Assembly: GCF_001050135.1 (NCBI RefSeq)
Contig: NZ_CP012040.1
Location: 6,031,001 to 6,095,000, forward strand
Length of the DNA stretch: 64,000 nucleotides
Direction of reading: 5' to 3'
Origin: Cyclobacterium amurskyense
GTDB taxonomy: Bacteria > Bacteroidota > Bacteroidia > Cytophagales > Cyclobacteriaceae
Each line of letters begins with the position of its first letter. Positions within the stretch are counted from its first letter, which is position 1. This document shows, one piece after another, positions 36,573 through 46,925 of this stretch. The notes beneath the pieces were generated by a model, which saw nothing but the letters and a program-made list of their open reading frames with translations, made no database searches and was not told the DNA's origin. A program made the position numbers and the translations under genes.

Positions 36573-37976
36573 TTAAGCGTCTTTTAGCTTCATGTTTTCA
36601 GGATCCCATCCGACTATTTTCTTTTGGAAATAACTGATATTTCCTGCTTCAGTTGGGCCTGAAGCCCGAAGTCCAAAAACAGCATCCTCCACAACAGGCT
36701 TCCCATGACGGATGGATTCAAAGAAATTGACAAAATGCTCATACCTGTCTCCCTTATAGTTAGAAGGTACCTTAAATTCAAATTCAGAAGGCCCTACCAT
36801 TTCAGCTTTTTGAGGGTATTTTTTACTGTGAGCAGCTTTGAGTGCCTCTTGCATGGCCTCCGGGAAGCTGTTTAAGGACATTCCAGGATCTTTAGGGAAA
36901 GGTGTTTTGCGTAATTTTAAGCCATTAAAATCAATCGTAATGTCTCCTTCCGAACCCACTATTCTGAACAGAAAATTATTTCCTCCACCACTTACAAGAT
37001 TGGTTCTCAATGATAAGTTAAATGCAGGATGGGCATCCGATTTAGGATAATCAAATAATCCCAAATGTAGATCAGGCACATCTCTTCCATCTTTCCAGTA
37101 TCTCAAACCTCCGGTAGCCTGAACCCTTTCAGGCCCCTTAGATCCTGTCACAAAATGTAGCATGGAAAGCATGTGCACATATAAATCACCCGCTACCCCT
37201 GTGCCATAATCCTGGTAGTTTCTCCACCTGAAAAAACGAAGTGGATCCCAATCTCTTTTTGGGGCATTGGCTAGATAAGTATCCCAATCGACTGTTTCCT
37301 CGGAGGCATCCAATGGCACTGTATATTGCCAAGCTCCTCTTGCACTGTGTCGGTCAATTTGTGCTTCAGCAAAGTTGATTTCTCCAATTTCTCCTGCAGC
37401 TATTAGTTCCTTTGCCTTTGCATGAATGATGGAACTCACATATTGACTACCTACTTGAAATACCATTCCGGTTTTTTTCTGCATGTCGATGATGCTGTGA
37501 CCATCAGCAGAACGTTGTACCATTGGTTTTTCGCAATAGACATGTTTGCCTTTTTCCATGGCATCCAAACACACTTTTTGGTGCCAATGATCAGTGGTCG
37601 CATTGATGACAGCATCCACATCACTTCTTTCTAAAATCTCTCTATAGTCTTTGGTGGTAAATAAATCAGCCCCCCAAAGTTCTTTAGCGCGAACAAGTCT
37701 TCCATCGTACAAGTCACAAGCTGCCACAATTTCAACTCCATCCACCATCAAAGCTGTATTGGCATCACCTATACCCATGCCTCCAGTACCTATGACAGCT
37801 ACTCGGATTTTGTCATTGGCAGACACCGCTTTTCTCTTTACTAAGTCAAGGTAGGTTGATGATTCAAATCCCTTAGAGGCATTCGCAATGGCTATCGGTG
37901 CACCCACTGCCAAGGCAGTGGATGTAGATAACTTTTTCAAAAAAGATCTTCTGTGGTTTTTGGGTTCAATTGGCAT
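36573..37976 (-). CDS. Gfo/Idh/MocA-family oxidoreductase, Tat-exported
   Basis: The 467-residue protein starts with a twin-arginine signal (RRSFLKK, residues 9-15, then a hydrophobic stretch to about 33). A Rossmann domain with GTGGMG (63-68) and the family's EKP motif (149-151, YCEKPM) follow, then the alpha/beta catalytic domain. Such enzymes oxidise or reduce hydroxyl groups of sugars with NAD(P). Tat export fits a protein that folds with its cofactor before crossing the membrane. It sits between two FAD-oxidoreductase genes of the locus and may hand on or regenerate a keto-sugar intermediate (inference). Confidence 0.9.
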   Translation of the reverse strand: MPIEPKNHRRSFLKKLSTSTALAVGAPIAIANASKGFESSTYLDLVKRKAVSANDKIRVAVIGTGGMGIGDANTALMVDGVEIVAACDLYDGRLVRAKELWGADLFTTKDYREILERSDVDAVINATTDHWHQKVCLDAMEKGKHVYCEKPMVQRSADGHSIIDMQKKTGMVFQVGSQYVSSIIHAKAKELIAAGEIGEINFAEAQIDRHSARGAWQYTVPLDASEETVDWDTYLANAPKRDWDPLRFFRWRNYQDYGTGVAGDLYVHMLSMLHFVTGSKGPERVQATGGLRYWKDGRDVPDLHLGLFDYPKSDAHPAFNLSLRTNLVSGGGNNFLFRIVGSEGDITIDFNGLKLRKTPFPKDPGMSLNSFPEAMQEALKAAHSKKYPQKAEMVGPSEFEFKVPSNYKGDRYEHFVNFFESIRHGKPVVEDAVFGLRASGPTEAGNISYFQKKIVGWDPENMKLKDA

Positions 37977-38088
37977 AACTATTTGCTTTTATTAGTTTAA
38001 ATGCAATATAACAATACAATTTACAGTAATGCAGAATACAATTAAGCCAAGCTAAGGCTTGCTTCAACAAAGGGAATTCTACTTATAC

Positions 38089-39801
38089 TTATTTCTGATA
38101 TTCTAAAATCTGCTTGTCTTTACGTAGAACTTCTACCAATAAATTATAATCAAGGTCCTGAACTGCAACCTGATGATCGATGGCTAAGGCAGCAGCAGTG
38201 GCTGCAGATTGGCCCAAAACCATAAATACAGGTTCCATTCTAGCTGATCCAAAAGCAACATGCGTGGCACTAATACAAACCGGCACCAACAGGTTTTCTT
38301 TTTCTCCTTTTTTAGGTACAATTGACCTGTAAGAAATTGGGTAGGCCGTCAAACCTCTGGCTTCAAAGTTACCCTCGTTTTGTACATAGCCATTATGGTC
38401 TACATAACGTTGTACCATGTGAGAATCCATCCCATAAGAGCCCATACCTACTCCATCTTTTACCTGCGGAACCAATCCTTCACAATCAGCCTGAGTAACG
38501 ACATAATCACTTACCATTCTCCTTGCTTCTCTTACATACAGCTGAGGTGTCCAACCATTTCTATCTTTAAACTCATCTTTTGTCATCCCCCATTTTGACA
38601 CAACATCTCTCACTTTTTTGGGAATTCTTGGATGGTAAGCCAATGACCACATTAGCCCTTGTTGGTACTCCAATTGCCTTTGACTATACGCTTCCCTATC
38701 CGCATAACTTGCCTCAGGATAATCGAAATTTTGACCTATAAAGTCTGTTGAAAACCCTTTTTGATTGTTTGTATCCGTCTTTTTGTTGGGCATTGGTGTA
38801 TTGATCCAAGGCACCAATGGATCCCCATAATGGTACATTTTTTCTATTGGCCCATTGGCTGCTTCATAATTCCTAAACAACAACTCATATTCAAGTTCAT
38901 TGTAATTTGCAGGTTTCTCGAATGGAATCCTGTTCTCAGAATGGTTGGTTAAGGTCATACGATAACAGTAAGCTTGGATCCCTTTGTCTGCAGTGCCATC
39001 TAATCCAGGTCCTCCTTCAATAATAAATGGTAATAACCCACTAGATGGGTCACCTTTTACCACATAAGGGTCAACACCTGGCACGAAATTATGGTGGATG
39101 GCATTTCTGGAAACATTCCCTTTAAGGGTAAGGTTATAAAAATTGGCTTGCACACCATTAAGGGTTTCTCCATACTGACTATTGGCTTCTCTACCAGTAG
39201 TATAGCTCACACCTGAAGCTGCCATCAAATCTCCCTCATAAGTAGCATCTATAAACATTTTACCTGAATAAGTCTCTCCACTTTCCATTGTAATGGAGGT
39301 AATTCTATTGTTGTTGGTCTTGACTCCAGTTGCCCTATTGAGGCGTTTATTCATAAGGACCACTATATTTTCCTCCGCCAACATCTTTTTATAGACTTTC
39401 ATTGCTACTGAAGGTTCAAAAGTCCACATGGCCTCTTCTCCTTCGTTGGATCTTGTTTGATCCGGCCTCCTTAAATAATCTAGCCTATCCTCATATTTCC
39501 ATGCCTCTGGATTGTCATAGTAAGCCTTGATAGTTTGGTAGAATTCCAAGGAAATACCACCTATTACATCTTTATTCCCAATATCTGTAGCCCCTAAACC
39601 TCCAGTGGTTAAGCCCCCTAAATGATTTGAAGGTTCAATAAGAATTACAGATTTCCCCATTCTAGCCATTTGAATGGCTGCAGCGACACCTCCAGAAGTA
39701 CCTCCATAAACGACCAGATCATAAGAGGTATTTTGCCCCTGCGATGGATAAGCAATCCAGGAGGTAAAAAGCAGTAGTAATGCTGTAAACAGTTGCTTCA
39801 T
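38089..39801 (-). CDS. exported FAD-dependent oxidoreductase (third paralogue)
   Basis: The 570-residue protein has a cleavable Sec-type signal peptide (about 1-22) without a lipobox Cys, so it is probably soluble in the periplasm. The Rossmann motif is GGTSGG (33-38), followed by LGGLTTGGLGATDIGNK. The closing block SARMEPVFMVLGQSAATAA is shared with the other two paralogues. All three keep the segments YVREARRMV or YVREVRRMI and SYGMDSHMVQRYVDHNG or equivalents, so they are full-length relatives. The substrate is unknown. Confidence 0.85.
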   Translation of the reverse strand: MKQLFTALLLLFTSWIAYPSQGQNTSYDLVVYGGTSGGVAAAIQMARMGKSVILIEPSNHLGGLTTGGLGATDIGNKDVIGGISLEFYQTIKAYYDNPEAWKYEDRLDYLRRPDQTRSNEGEEAMWTFEPSVAMKVYKKMLAEENIVVLMNKRLNRATGVKTNNNRITSITMESGETYSGKMFIDATYEGDLMAASGVSYTTGREANSQYGETLNGVQANFYNLTLKGNVSRNAIHHNFVPGVDPYVVKGDPSSGLLPFIIEGGPGLDGTADKGIQAYCYRMTLTNHSENRIPFEKPANYNELEYELLFRNYEAANGPIEKMYHYGDPLVPWINTPMPNKKTDTNNQKGFSTDFIGQNFDYPEASYADREAYSQRQLEYQQGLMWSLAYHPRIPKKVRDVVSKWGMTKDEFKDRNGWTPQLYVREARRMVSDYVVTQADCEGLVPQVKDGVGMGSYGMDSHMVQRYVDHNGYVQNEGNFEARGLTAYPISYRSIVPKKGEKENLLVPVCISATHVAFGSARMEPVFMVLGQSAATAAALAIDHQVAVQDLDYNLLVEVLRKDKQILEYQK

Positions 39802-39926
39802 AATGTTTAGATTTAAGGAATGTATCCTTTTTGGTTACTATTCCAGTCTTTGGTTATAAGTTATTAATTCTTTTTTTAAAGTTGTAAAATGGGAAGACCC
39901 AAAGGACAAAAGCAAAATTAGACCTG

Positions 39927-41432
39927 TTAATTATCTGCAATAATGGCTGAGTTTAAATGGTCGTTCAATTGATTTAATAATTTTTCAGCTATTTCAGGAT
40001 TTTCCATAGCAAGATCATTGGTTTCACCAGGATCTTTTTCTAGGTTGTACAATTCCACGGGTGAAACAAACGGATATTTCCCAAGCACTTTCCATTTCCC
40101 TTCACGCAAACCATATGCATTCCCACTGCCCCGGACCACTATTGATTCCCTATTTCCTGAAGTCACCTTACTGCCATAAAAAGCTGACAATAGGTTATGC
40201 CCATCTATAGCCGAATCTTCAGACAATGTCTCCCCCACCAGGGCCGCTAAAGTTGGCAAAATATCATTAAGCCCAATAAGTTCATTGCTCACCTGTCCTT
40301 TTGGGATTTTACCTGCCCAACTTGCTATCAAAGGCGTACGTACTCCTCCTTCATAAACAGACCATTTGGTTCCCCTGAAAGGGAAGTTGGGTCGGTGTGA
40401 ATCTGGATTTATTTCCTTCTTCACATCCTTTGGACTATTTGTTACTTGCTCTTTGTCATCTTCCGGACTTGTGGCAATAAACTGCGATCCATTGTCACTG
40501 GCAAAAATTATTAGCGTATTCTCTCTTAATCCGAGAAGGTCTAGTTCTTTTAATATTTGACCAACATAGTAATCCAACTCAAACACATAATCCCCATAAA
40601 GACCAGCATCTGTTTTGCCTATAAACTCCTGATCCACGGCCAAAGGAATATGTGGAACATAAGGCGAGTAGTAAAGAAAAAATGGTTCTTCGCTACCGCT
40701 TTTTTTGAATTCTTGTAGATAATTAATGCTTTCTTTTGTGATATAAGGCAAAAATCCCTGCAAGGGAATTTTATTGAGGTTTTCGATTCCTGTAGCAGCT
40801 TCAATCGTGTACAAATCGTGTATAAGTGCCCCTACTACCTGTTTGTCTTCAAATATCCAACATTCACTGGCACAACTGAAACCTAACCAATGCTGAAACC
40901 CTCTATCCAAAGGCCCATCACTTAATGGCTTGGTAAAATCAATATTAGCACCATTCTGGTCATCTTGAAATTTCCCATATCCAACTGGAGGCTCTCCATC
41001 ATTTGTGGGGAAAGTAGTGCCTAAATGCCATTTTCCAAATCCGGCTGTATGATAGCCCGCATTCTGAAGCATCTGAGGTAAGGTTAGCATCCCTTCTTCA
41101 ATCATAGAAGGTTCATAATTTGCCATTACTCCAGACTTTTTCCAACTTCTCCAAGGGTACTCTCCTGTCATCAGCGCATAGCGACTAGGAGAACAAACTG
41201 ATACAGGACAATAAGCTTCAGAAAACCGAATTCCCTCCATTGCCAATTGATCGAGGTTAGGGCTTAACGTTTTTGAGTTAGGATTGTATACGCCCAAATC
41301 TCCGTAGCCCAGATCGTCCGCGAAAATAAACAGTATATTAGGTAAAGGTTCCGTTAATTCCTCCTTCTCCTCAGCACCGCAGGACATAAGCATGTAGGCA
41401 AAAACCAACGTAACAATCTGTATAATTCTCAT
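39927..41432 (-). CDS. type I sulfatase, lipoprotein
   Basis: I start this gene at the ATG at 41432-41430 (501 residues). A TTG four codons upstream is possible but unneeded. The protein has a lipoprotein signal (Cys18, LMSC), metal-binding FADDLGYGD, the maturation motif CSPSR with catalytic Cys80, GKWHLG, and ASDNG near residue 190-240. Its core differs from the 586-aa sulfatase, so the two should act on different sulfate positions. It is the first enzyme gene after the SusC/SusD genes, 380 bp downstream of susD and beyond a terminator. Confidence 0.9.
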   Translation of the reverse strand: MRIIQIVTLVFAYMLMSCGAEEKEELTEPLPNILFIFADDLGYGDLGVYNPNSKTLSPNLDQLAMEGIRFSEAYCPVSVCSPSRYALMTGEYPWRSWKKSGVMANYEPSMIEEGMLTLPQMLQNAGYHTAGFGKWHLGTTFPTNDGEPPVGYGKFQDDQNGANIDFTKPLSDGPLDRGFQHWLGFSCASECWIFEDKQVVGALIHDLYTIEAATGIENLNKIPLQGFLPYITKESINYLQEFKKSGSEEPFFLYYSPYVPHIPLAVDQEFIGKTDAGLYGDYVFELDYYVGQILKELDLLGLRENTLIIFASDNGSQFIATSPEDDKEQVTNSPKDVKKEINPDSHRPNFPFRGTKWSVYEGGVRTPLIASWAGKIPKGQVSNELIGLNDILPTLAALVGETLSEDSAIDGHNLLSAFYGSKVTSGNRESIVVRGSGNAYGLREGKWKVLGKYPFVSPVELYNLEKDPGETNDLAMENPEIAEKLLNQLNDHLNSAIIADN

Positions 41433-41812
41433 TCTGCCAATCAATTATTATTATTTTATAAAATAATTTTACTTACTATTAATTGAAATTGCTACAATTC
41501 CTTCTCAATGTCAATCTCTTCGAAATCCTTCCTTACAATTGTAAAAAAACTTACCTCAAGCCTAAAATAGTGAATAATTCCTTTTTTAAGATTTTACTTA
41601 CATAGAACTTCCATTCCATTGGTGATATTAACTCCAATATGAAATGGAATAAAATACAATAGGTTTGAATTTCAATAATTGCTAGGATTTTGGCATTCGT
41701 ATACCCTTAGCAAGTTATAAAAAAGTAAATTGTCCTGCTCCACCTAAATTATAAATGGAGCAGGAAATTCATAATGAATTGATTATCATCAATTTACCCT
41801 TTCAAATCCTAA
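41433..41812. other. intergenic region between susD and the enzyme genes
   Basis: This 380-bp stretch contains the terminator at 41734-41764 and a second 8-bp inverted repeat ATTCCATT...AATGGAAT (41613-41650). The promoter of the sulfatase operon is probably on the left side. No coding region was seen. Confidence 0.5.
41734..41764 (-). terminator. intrinsic terminator after susD
   Basis: Read on the minus strand, CCTGCTCCA pairs with TGGAGCAGG around a 13-nt loop, followed by a T-rich tract (TTTACTTTTTT). It is about 50 bp downstream of the susD stop codon and would separate transporter from enzyme expression or give partial read-through. Confidence 0.75.
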
Positions 41813-43492
41813 TTAGTAATTTGGATTTTGAGTCAATGCTGTATTGGTTTCTAGTTCTATTCTAGGAATAGGCCACAAATAATCTCTTTCAGGATTAAAT
41901 GCTCTGGTTTCCACAACAACCATTTCATCAGCATTGCTGATATTGTCATAGTTAGGAGTACCCATTTCGTCGATCATTGGGGCTTCACTTAACCATCCGC
42001 CTCCACCGTATCTATTGACTCTTCCTCTATATGGACCAGGCATGATGTCTTCTGCAACTCTCCACCTTCTTATATCAAAATACCTAAAACCTTCCATTCC
42101 CAGTTCATGCCTCCTTTCTTTACGTACAATGTTTCTCAATTCTTCCTGAGTTTTACCACCTTCAATGGCTGGCATTTGTACAGATTCTCTTCCACGGATT
42201 GCATTTAGAGCATTATAAACAGTTTCATCAAGTTGATTTAACTCTACTTTTGCCTCTGCATAATTCAGCAACACCTCTCCAAGCCTGAAAATGGTAAGGT
42301 TTTGATCTGTCGACCCCACATCTGTAGGATAATTGGCTACGTCTATGTGTTTTCTGTATAAATAGCCTGTAAAGGATGCATAAGCGTGTGCAGCTTCTAT
42401 ATTAGGCACTCTAATCTTCTCATTTCCTCTGAATTCCCAAGTCATGGTACTGTCCCTATGGGTTTCATAAATCCAGTTTACCAATCGCGAGCCCGGTACT
42501 ACTAAGGTATAGTTCAATCTAGGGTCTCTATTTTCAAAAGGACTTTGAGGATTGAATAGTGGAGATTCATCAATGGGCAATCCATCTATACAATCATAGG
42601 TATCTACCATGTCCTGAGGAGGTTTTTTATTGGAATGCCCAAGGGCCATTCTAGACCAAAAATTTCTTGGCATATTGTGCGTTGCAACTCCTCTTAAGTA
42701 TTGAATTCGCATGATTACTTCACTAGAATTGTCTCCTGCAAAGGTAAACATCCCCTCATAGTCAGGATCAATTTGATAGGCATTAGCATCCATCAGTTCT
42801 TTTGCCGCTGCTGCTGATTCTTGCCATCTTTCATTCCATAATGCCACTCTGGATATCAAAGCAAGTGCCACACCTTTGGTGACCCTTCCTTTCTCAGCAG
42901 CATTCATTGGAAGTTGATCCTTAATTTCATTTAACTCTGAAAGAACAAAATCAATCACTGCTTCTTTCGAAGACCTAGGGGTCTGCGATTCCTCTAGTGA
43001 TAGATTAGTTGTCACCAAAGGCACATCCCCATAGAGCTCTGTCAGGTAAGCATAAAAATACGCCCTGAGAAACCTCGCTTCTCCTACAAGTCTGTCGTAT
43101 TTTGCCGGATCCATTTCTTGCCTCAAATGGTCTCCCTTTGAGGTTATGAAATTCACCCTGTTAATTCCTCTGTAGAAATGTGACCAAAAACCATTGGTGT
43201 AGCCATTGTCTGCATTTTGTTCACCTCTACCAAGGGCTTGCAAATCACTTCCATTTCGATCCCAGCCATCATCTGAGGCAAAATCGAAAGATAAAAACCA
43301 GGCTATACCTACAGGGAAATACCATAGTCTGTTGTAAACTCCGGTAACTGCCATCTCCAATTCAGTTTCGTTGGCAAAATACGTCTCACTAGAAGGGGAA
43401 TCCAGTGGCAACCGCTCTAGAAATTCTTCATTACATGCTGAAGAAAATAGTAAAGCAGGTATCAATATTGTATATATAATTATCTTTTTCAT
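41813..43492 (-). CDS. SusD/RagB-family lipoprotein
   Basis: The 559-residue protein has a lipoprotein signal (Cys20, LLFSSAC) followed by NEEFLERLPLDSPSSETYFA and the NLSLEESQTPRSSKEAVIDFV and AKVELNQLD-like segments of classical SusD proteins. Late landmarks are RRWRV and YLWPIPRIELETNTALTQNP, the usual C-terminus of the family. It forms the ligand-capturing lid of the transporter encoded 13 bp upstream. It belongs to the classical SusD group, unlike the SusD-like_2 protein at 14147. Confidence 0.93.
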   Translation of the reverse strand: MKKIIIYTILIPALLFSSACNEEFLERLPLDSPSSETYFANETELEMAVTGVYNRLWYFPVGIAWFLSFDFASDDGWDRNGSDLQALGRGEQNADNGYTNGFWSHFYRGINRVNFITSKGDHLRQEMDPAKYDRLVGEARFLRAYFYAYLTELYGDVPLVTTNLSLEESQTPRSSKEAVIDFVLSELNEIKDQLPMNAAEKGRVTKGVALALISRVALWNERWQESAAAAKELMDANAYQIDPDYEGMFTFAGDNSSEVIMRIQYLRGVATHNMPRNFWSRMALGHSNKKPPQDMVDTYDCIDGLPIDESPLFNPQSPFENRDPRLNYTLVVPGSRLVNWIYETHRDSTMTWEFRGNEKIRVPNIEAAHAYASFTGYLYRKHIDVANYPTDVGSTDQNLTIFRLGEVLLNYAEAKVELNQLDETVYNALNAIRGRESVQMPAIEGGKTQEELRNIVRKERRHELGMEGFRYFDIRRWRVAEDIMPGPYRGRVNRYGGGGWLSEAPMIDEMGTPNYDNISNADEMVVVETRAFNPERDYLWPIPRIELETNTALTQNPNY

Positions 43493-43505
43493 CAGTTCTC
43501 AGTGT

Positions 43506-46500
43506 TTAGAAATTAACATTCAAACCCATAGTATAAGTAGCCATTTGCGGATACCAACCACCATTACTAACAGGTGCTTCTGGATCATAACCTTCATAAA
43601 AATTATGAATGGTAAAAAGATTTCTACCACTTAGGTAGATCCTTATTCCCTGAATATTGAGTGGTGCTAAAGCATCTTCAGAAAATGAATATCCTAACTG
43701 AATGTTTTGACCTCTTAAATAAGCTGCATTTCTCATCCAAAAACTTGAGTTTTGCTCATTGTTGGTCTGGTTCCAGGCCAATCTAGGATATGCGGCATCC
43801 GTATTGGTAGGTGTCCAATGGTCTTTGTGTTGTTCTTGTACTGTTCCCCCCAAATAAAAAGGCATGATTCCCTGACCAAACAAATACCCGTCGGCTTTGC
43901 CTACTCCTTGTAAAAAGATGGATAGATCAAATCCTTTATAATCAGCATTGAAACGTGCTCCAAAGGTATGTCTGGGAATAGGACTTCCTATCACAGCAAG
44001 GTCACGGTCATTGATCATTCCATCACCATCAACATCTTTATACTTGATATCACCTGGGGCAATATTGCCAAACTGATCCGCATGATTGTCTACTTCTTCC
44101 TGAGACTGAAACAAGCCTTCATCTATATAACCGAAGAAAGAACCTATAGGATAACCTTCTCTATTTACTGTCAGTCCTGTGTTTTCGATTCCTCTCATGT
44201 CCACAATTTCATTGCGAACATCAGAATAATTCAGCATAACACTGTAGTTAAGGTCGCCTATCTTATTACGATAATTAACCATCAATTCAAAGCCTTTATT
44301 TACAACTTCACCAGCATTTTGGAAAGGTGCACTAAGACCTATGGTCTGAGGTATATTTAAAGCCAAAAGTATGTCCTTCGTTCTTCTTACATAGTAATCA
44401 GCAGACACATCTAATTTACCCCAGAGGTTAAACTCAAGTCCTATATCTGTTGTTTCTGTGGTCTCCCATTTAATTGTGGAATTAGCCATACTGTTCAGCG
44501 CTGCACCAGGTGCATTTGCACCGCCAAAGACATAATCCTGAGCACTTCCACCCAATGACATAAAAGCAGCAAAAGGATAAAGACCTATATTTTGGTTTCC
44601 TAGTTGACCCCAGGAAGCACGAAGTTTCAATTGATCAACAGTACCTGAATAATCCTGCATGAAACTTTCTTCAGAAATTCTCCAACCAGCAGAAAAGGAA
44701 GGGAAAATACCTGACCTGTTTCCTTCTGCGAATCTCGAGGAGGCGTCTCTTCTGACATTTCCTTCTAACAAATACCTCTCGTCAAAATTATAAGTTACCC
44801 TACCAAATACAGACTGCAAAGCCCAATGGGAGGCTGCTCCTCCGGTTCTTTCATTGGCCCTGTTTCCAGCGTTTATCTGCTCGTATTGAGGCAAAGGGAA
44901 AACTTCCCTATAAGCAGAAATCCACTTATTGGTTTGGTCTTCCTGCTGATACCCTGCTGTCACCCCAAGGGTATGCAATTCATTGAAAGTACGGTCAAAA
45001 GTTACAATTGCACGAATATTATTGTACCATTCTCTAGTATAACTCTCCGACAAAGAATTTCTTTGGGGAACAAAATGAGTTGGCGTTTCACCATCTCTGG
45101 CATAGGTTTGCGTGATATTGGAGAAAGATTTGGTATGAGGGTTCCAAAACTTTGGTGCATACATTACTTCTGCATTGAGCCAGTCTGTAATTTTATAATT
45201 CAAGCGGAAGTTTAGAATGGCATCTAAGCTTTCCCCTGTTTTTAGTCCACCATCTTTAGATCTTGCCAGTGGATGATCCCCATTCCATCCTTCTCCATAT
45301 CTCCCATTGGACAATATACCTACTTCGTTTGAAGGAATTCTTCTCATCCAGTGAAAAACATAACCTGTGCCACTGGATGGTTCTGTTTGGTAAGCTCGTC
45401 GTAGAAATATATCTGTAGAAAGTGTTAAACGATCAGACACTTTGATATCTGAATTTAGCCTCAAATTGAACCTGTTAAAGCTCGTGTTTGGGATTATTCC
45501 TTGCTGATCCAGGTAACTAACAGAGGCAAATAGTTTGGCCTTTTCACTTCCGGCATTAATGCTCATGTTGTGATTTTGCATAAAGGCAGAATTACTCATG
45601 GTGATGCCTTGCCAATCTGTGTTAGGATACTGATCAGAAGGCATTCCTGCTTTGTAAGCCGCAATAAACTCATCTGTATATTGTGGATCATTGCCTATAT
45701 TGGTAAAAGCCTCATTGGCCATTTCCATATGATCTATTGCCCCTACGATATTTGGAAGCTGGGTAGGTACCTGGAAACCAGCATACATATTGTAGTTTAC
45801 CCTCACTCCTTCTACACCTCTTTTGGTTGTAATTAAGACTACACCATTGGCCGCACGGGCACCGTAAATGGCAGCCGAAGAAGCATCCTTTAATATAGAA
45901 ATGCTTTCAATTTCATTTGGGTCTACATTATTAAGGCTTGTCTCTATCCCATCTACCATCACTAGTGGGTTGGAGTCACCCAATGTACCTATACCTCTAA
46001 TCCGGATGGAACCTCCATCACTACCTGGCTGACCACTTCGCTGCGTCACTGTAACTCCAGGAGCAATCCCTTGCAAAGCCATTGAAGTTTGCCCAACGGG
46101 TTGATTGACAATTTCTTTGGAGGTAATAGAGCTTACCGCTCCTGTTAGGTTCACTTTTTTCTGCGTTCCGTAACCGACAACAACTATTTCATCTAAGGAA
46201 GATAGGTCTTCGGTCATCGTAATATTGACCTCGCTTTGGTTTCCTACAGAAACAATTTGTTGCTCATAGCCAATAAAAGAAAAAATCAACACCGCATTGT
46301 CCGGAACTTCTAAAGAAAAGTTACCATCAATATCAGTGGCTGTCCCCATATTGGTTCCTTGTATCAATACAGTGGCTCCTGGGATTCCTATTCCTTTACT
46401 GTCAACCACCTTTCCTTTAATAGGCCTTTCTTCAATCGAAATTTCAATTTTCCTAGCGCTAACATCATCTGTAACACTCGCCACATATATGGAATTATCA

Positions 46501-46832
46501 ACCTGCTTAAATTTGAGCTTTGCAGAGACTGCAATGTCCATCAAAAGATCATTGACCGATTGTCTCTTATTTTTTAAGTCTAATTTTGGGTTTTTGTCTA
46601 GAATTTCTTCAGGAAGCACAAATTGATAATCGGTAGAATTTTCCACTTTTTGGAATATCTCCGCCAAATCCCATTGGACTTTGTTTAGTCTTACATAGGA
46701 TTTATCTATGGGCCTGATCTGTGCATTGATCTCATGAGCAGCTAATGTTGTCATAAACAAACACTGCATCAGCAGGCCATACAATAGGTTTTTAGATACC
46801 ATTTTTATTAGGTACAGTAGTTTTCTTTTCAT
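43506..46832 (-). CDS. SusC/RagA-family TonB-dependent transporter with STN domain
   Basis: The 1108-residue protein has a signal peptide (about 1-36), an STN domain (about 45-115), a carboxypeptidase-regulatory-like domain (about 138-215), and the SusC TonB-box-like DEIVVVGYGTQKKVNLTGAV. The plug follows (about 220-345, ending ASSAAIYGARAANGVVLITTKRG), then the barrel. With SusD it should import the oligosaccharide or sulfated fragment that the locus handles. The STN domain couples ligand presence to the FecR/ECF pair upstream. An in-frame ATG ten codons in (residue 11) is an alternative start. Confidence 0.94.
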   Translation of the reverse strand: MKRKLLYLIKMVSKNLLYGLLMQCLFMTTLAAHEINAQIRPIDKSYVRLNKVQWDLAEIFQKVENSTDYQFVLPEEILDKNPKLDLKNKRQSVNDLLMDIAVSAKLKFKQVDNSIYVASVTDDVSARKIEISIEERPIKGKVVDSKGIGIPGATVLIQGTNMGTATDIDGNFSLEVPDNAVLIFSFIGYEQQIVSVGNQSEVNITMTEDLSSLDEIVVVGYGTQKKVNLTGAVSSITSKEIVNQPVGQTSMALQGIAPGVTVTQRSGQPGSDGGSIRIRGIGTLGDSNPLVMVDGIETSLNNVDPNEIESISILKDASSAAIYGARAANGVVLITTKRGVEGVRVNYNMYAGFQVPTQLPNIVGAIDHMEMANEAFTNIGNDPQYTDEFIAAYKAGMPSDQYPNTDWQGITMSNSAFMQNHNMSINAGSEKAKLFASVSYLDQQGIIPNTSFNRFNLRLNSDIKVSDRLTLSTDIFLRRAYQTEPSSGTGYVFHWMRRIPSNEVGILSNGRYGEGWNGDHPLARSKDGGLKTGESLDAILNFRLNYKITDWLNAEVMYAPKFWNPHTKSFSNITQTYARDGETPTHFVPQRNSLSESYTREWYNNIRAIVTFDRTFNELHTLGVTAGYQQEDQTNKWISAYREVFPLPQYEQINAGNRANERTGGAASHWALQSVFGRVTYNFDERYLLEGNVRRDASSRFAEGNRSGIFPSFSAGWRISEESFMQDYSGTVDQLKLRASWGQLGNQNIGLYPFAAFMSLGGSAQDYVFGGANAPGAALNSMANSTIKWETTETTDIGLEFNLWGKLDVSADYYVRRTKDILLALNIPQTIGLSAPFQNAGEVVNKGFELMVNYRNKIGDLNYSVMLNYSDVRNEIVDMRGIENTGLTVNREGYPIGSFFGYIDEGLFQSQEEVDNHADQFGNIAPGDIKYKDVDGDGMINDRDLAVIGSPIPRHTFGARFNADYKGFDLSIFLQGVGKADGYLFGQGIMPFYLGGTVQEQHKDHWTPTNTDAAYPRLAWNQTNNEQNSSFWMRNAAYLRGQNIQLGYSFSEDALAPLNIQGIRIYLSGRNLFTIHNFYEGYDPEAPVSNGGWYPQMATYTMGLNVNF

Positions 46833-46869
46833 AATTTTAAATGATTTTAAAGTTTAAGATTTAAGATCA

Positions 46870-46912
46870 GCAGGGTAAATCTTTTCATTTGGCGATGCGA
46901 GATTTGCCCTGC
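46870..46912 (-). terminator. long hairpin between fecR and susC, terminator-like
   Basis: Two 13-nt arms (GCAGGGCAAATCT and AGATTTACCCTGC on the minus strand) pair with one wobble around a 17-nt loop. The downstream tract is AT-rich but not a clean T run. It may partly end the sigma/FecR transcript, or protect and separate the transporter mRNA. Confidence 0.5.
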
Positions 46913-46925
46913 ATTTTATTTTATT

